Shown piece after piece: positions 61,836 through 64,000 of a DNA stretch of 64,000 nt. Location: NCBI RefSeq assembly GCF_000702885.1, contig NZ_JNKO01000009.1, forward strand, positions 62,001 to 126,000, given 5' to 3'. Numbering within the stretch: the stretch's first letter is position 1; the number at the start of each line of letters is the position of its first letter. The notes below the pieces were generated by a model that had not been told where the DNA came from, made no database searches, and worked only from the letters and a program-made list of their open reading frames with translations. This DNA is from Oribacterium sp. P6A1. GTDB lineage: Bacteria; Bacillota; Clostridia; Lachnospirales; Lachnospiraceae. A program made the position numbers and the translations under genes.

Positions 61836-64000
61836 TTAAAACTTTGCCCTATTCTTTCGTTTCTTAAGTATTCCAAGAATCAGAGCTGTGAACATGGAGC
61901 CTCCTCCGATGGCAACACAATAAAGTAAGGGGTGTCCCACCACCGGCAGAACAAATATGCCTCCATGGGGCGCCGGCAGGGTGCATCCGAAGATTGATGA
62001 AAGAAATCCTGCAAGTGCGGAACCTGCAATGCATGAAGGTATGACTCTGAAGACGTCTATGATCACATAGGGAATTGCTCCTTCCGTAATAAACGCAAGT
62101 CCCATAAACAGGGATACCATTCCGCCCTGCCGTTCCTCCTTACTGAACATATTCTTAAAGATAAAAGTAGATAGGGCGATACCTATAGGGGGAACCATAC
62201 CTCCTGCCATGATTGCAGCCATAATGATGCTTTCCTTGGAGTCTATGGAAGAAAGCCCATAGTTGTACGCTATTTTGTTGATTATTCCGCCCATGTCTAC
62301 CGACATCATTCCTGCCGCAACCGTGCACACCACATGAATACCACGGGATTTGGCAAAATTCAGAAAAATATTGAAAACCGAGCCAAAGGCATTGGTGATG
62401 GGGCTGATAATAAAAAATGATATGGCCTGAACTATGGTCAGGCTGAATACCGGATAAATGATGATAGGAGCAGCGCCCCTGAAGAATTTGGGAAGCCGGT
62501 TCATAAAGAGATTTATCTCTCTGCTGATCACCCCTGCCGCAAGCCCGGCCAGAGTCGCACCTATGAATCCGGAGTTGGTATTTATCACCATATATCCGCC
62601 TACAAAACCAGCCATAAATGCTGATTCTCCTGCAAGACTGTATGCCATAAATGCAGAAAAAACAGGGAGCATAAAGTTAAAGGTAGTATCTCCCAAAAAT
62701 TTTATATATGTAGCTATGGATGTGATGGAACCGAGGTCTGATCTTTCATCAACAGAAAGGGATGAAAGATCGATACTTGCCGCATCAAAAAGAAAAGCAA
62801 GGGCAATCAGAATACCGCCGCCTGCAACAAAGGGTGTCATCCACTTAACCGCAAAAACCACGCTTGAAAGAAACCGCTCCTTCAATACACTGATGAGACT
62901 TTCAGTCATCTGTGACATACTCTGCCCCGGTGTTTCCGGCTTATATCCCGAAGTACTGTCAGAGACATTTGATGAGCCGAAGCTTAGGACTTCCTTTACC
63001 CCGGCGGTTTCTTTCTCTGCTGCTTCTTTTTTCGAATTACTGAAAACGGTGACCGTGTTCCGACCATTCTGTTTTGACTCATACAGGGCGATATCTGCAT
63101 TTTCGCATAATTCGGATAATGTCATGGCTCTGTAAACAGGAGTTACACCCACACTCACTGTAAAAGAGCATACTTCTTTTTCGGAATCCTCCCGGATTTC
63201 ATCGCACATATCAAGAAGTACCGAATAGGCTTCCTTAGCCGGAAGATTGATGAGACCTATAAATTCGTCTCCTCCCCATCTTCCAGCCATACCTCCGTTT
63301 TTCGAAACCAGTTCCTTTATATGGTCAGCCAAAAGAACCAGCGCCGCATCTCCGCTTGCATGACCGTTTAAGTCATTTATCTGTTTAAAAAAGTCTATAT
63401 CCAGAAGAAAGAGCGACTGTCTGTCAGCCGCCGCAGGCATCTGTTCAGCTTTCCTTTTGAAATCCGCCGTGAAGGACTTTCTGTTTGCCAGCCCCGTCAG
63501 TTCATCCGTAGTGGCAAGCCTTATCAGCTTTGTATTGTATCTGGAGATGATGTTTGATATCAGCACTATGAGCACTATGACCAGAATCACCCCGAGAGAA
63601 AAAATCACCGCATACTGCATGCGCTGTATCTGTCTTTCATTTGAACCATCATTTACGACTATCAAACGATAGTTTCCATGAAAAAAACTGTTGGATATAC
63701 ATATTTCTCTGTCCGCAAGAAAAAGCTTTGTTCCGCTGGTCCATACGGACATACCCGAACCCTCCGTATCCGTGTTCAGATACTTCGAAGGAAACTCCGA
63801 TTTATTGTTATCGGCTTGTGCAAGAATATTCCCTGATGAGTCTGTAAGCCAAAGTGATATCCCTTCATTTGCCCTGCCTGCGGTATGATCATTGAAAATC
63901 TTTGTGACATTCAAATCCCTGTTTCCGGACCAGCTTTTACCGGCAGTATCATCAAGGACATAAGACAGTTCAACCACAACCATCTTAGTCTCGGATTCCT
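61836..64000 (-). CDS. Sensor-GGDEF protein fused to fructose-type PTS EIIC domain (5' end cut by right edge)
   Basis: Open at the right edge: the frame has no stop back to 64000 and the first visible Met (63983) is probably internal. Counting from that Met: extracytoplasmic sensor (CACHE-like, 1-122, cut), membrane helix (123-147), GGDEF domain (about 150-320, intact GGDEF at 237-241, no RxxD), a 50-residue Ser/Glu-rich linker (321-374), then a complete fructose-family EIIC membrane domain (375-710). EIIC marks: TPFVAGGGI (383-391), DMGGIINKIAYN (563-574), MVPPIGIALST (596-606), ITEGAIP (632-638) and APHGGIFV (671-678), plus a KKRKN tail. No EIIA or EIIB domain is attached and no PTS gene is near. 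If expressed as one chain it could tie sugar binding or transport to c-di-GMP synthesis. Confidence 0.88.
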   Translation of the reverse strand, partial: ESETKMVVVELSYVLDDTAGKSWSGNRDLNVTKIFNDHTAGRANEGISLWLTDSSGNILAQADNNKSEFPSKYLNTDTEGSGMSVWTSGTKLFLADREICISNSFFHGNYRLIVVNDGSNERQIQRMQYAVIFSLGVILVIVLIVLISNIISRYNTKLIRLATTDELTGLANRKSFTADFKRKAEQMPAAADRQSLFLLDIDFFKQINDLNGHASGDAALVLLADHIKELVSKNGGMAGRWGGDEFIGLINLPAKEAYSVLLDMCDEIREDSEKEVCSFTVSVGVTPVYRAMTLSELCENADIALYESKQNGRNTVTVFSNSKKEAAEKETAGVKEVLSFGSSNVSDSTSGYKPETPGQSMSQMTESLISVLKERFLSSVVFAVKWMTPFVAGGGILIALAFLFDAASIDLSSLSVDERSDLGSITSIATYIKFLGDTTFNFMLPVFSAFMAYSLAGESAFMAGFVGGYMVINTNSGFIGATLAGLAAGVISREINLFMNRLPKFFRGAAPIIIYPVFSLTIVQAISFFIISPITNAFGSVFNIFLNFAKSRGIHVVCTVAAGMMSVDMGGIINKIAYNYGLSSIDSKESIIMAAIMAGGMVPPIGIALSTFIFKNMFSKEERQGGMVSLFMGLAFITEGAIPYVIIDVFRVIPSCIAGSALAGFLSSIFGCTLPAPHGGIFVLPVVGHPLLYCVAIGGGSMFTALILGILKKRKNRAKF

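Noticed and set aside
1-64000. tRNA or rRNA genes
   Set aside because: No cloverleaf with TTCRANNC arm or conserved rRNA segment was noticed, though short genes could be missed by eye.

Overview
The window looks like chromosome of a Gram-positive, low-to-moderate-GC anaerobe of the Lachnospiraceae type (Butyrivibrio/Pseudobutyrivibrio/Lachnospira-like). This is inferred from the sequence: Ala/Thr/Glu-rich linkers behind lipoboxes, a giant PKTG-anchored Cna-B adhesin, strong GGAGG ribosome binding sites, two-subunit serine dehydratase, many GGDEF/EAL proteins and AT-rich spacers with intrinsic terminators. The genus is not proven. There is no rRNA, tRNA, CRISPR array, transposase or phage gene; it reads as ordinary chromosome with accessory surface and signalling genes.

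Layout. 1-2125 (minus): a DAACS-type symporter followed by sdaAB and the start of sdaAA, a serine uptake and deamination module. 2407-4661 (minus): a secreted LysM protein and a MESH1-like HD hydrolase fused to an APH-type kinase. 4910-18427 (minus): one 13.5-kb gene for a 4505-residue adhesin with about 22 Cna-B-like repeats; just upstream lies an EAL-GGDEF protein (18648-21245). 21762-28862 (minus): a polyamine-type ABC importer behind an M20 amidohydrolase and a COG0402 deaminase. 29124-32315 (plus): a tightly overlapping membrane-lipid operon (PAP2 protein, MprF-TM-like protein, pssA, psd). 32469-34326 (plus): a two-component system. 34481-36155 (minus): a minimal sufCB pair. 36479-37597: an anion permease. 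37829-41555: two paralogous secreted proteins flanking a diguanylate cyclase. 41608-46099 (minus): a PrsW-like protease and a GGDEF-EAL-GGDEF protein. 46350-49649: aminotransferase, TSCPD protein, membrane diguanylate cyclase. 49903-51771 (minus): an FMN/FAD lipoprotein reductase. 52248-54455 (plus): three poorly characterised genes. 54650-55894 (minus): a second DAACS symporter. 56230-60658 (minus): class I glutamine amidotransferase-like hydrolase, APC permease, CyuA-like cysteine desulfidase and TRIC channel, with a divergent XRE regulator (61022-61729). 61836-64000 (minus, cut by the right edge): a sensor-GGDEF protein fused in frame to a complete fructose-type PTS EIIC domain.

How they work together. 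Amino-acid capture and breakdown recurs: serine import and deamination at the left, possible gamma-glutamyl-cysteine or cysteine catabolism at the right, plus acylated or deaminatable nitrogen compounds via the ABC locus. Five c-di-GMP proteins lie in 64 kb, one beside the giant adhesin and one between two secreted wall-binding-like proteins, suggesting c-di-GMP control of the cell surface. The most unusual item is the GGDEF-EIIC fusion, which could couple sugar flux or occupancy to c-di-GMP synthesis. Non-coding DNA holds two families of palindromic intergenic repeats, an array of operator-like palindromes over the promoter of the cysteine operon, and several structured leaders. All calls are by reading; no database search was run.
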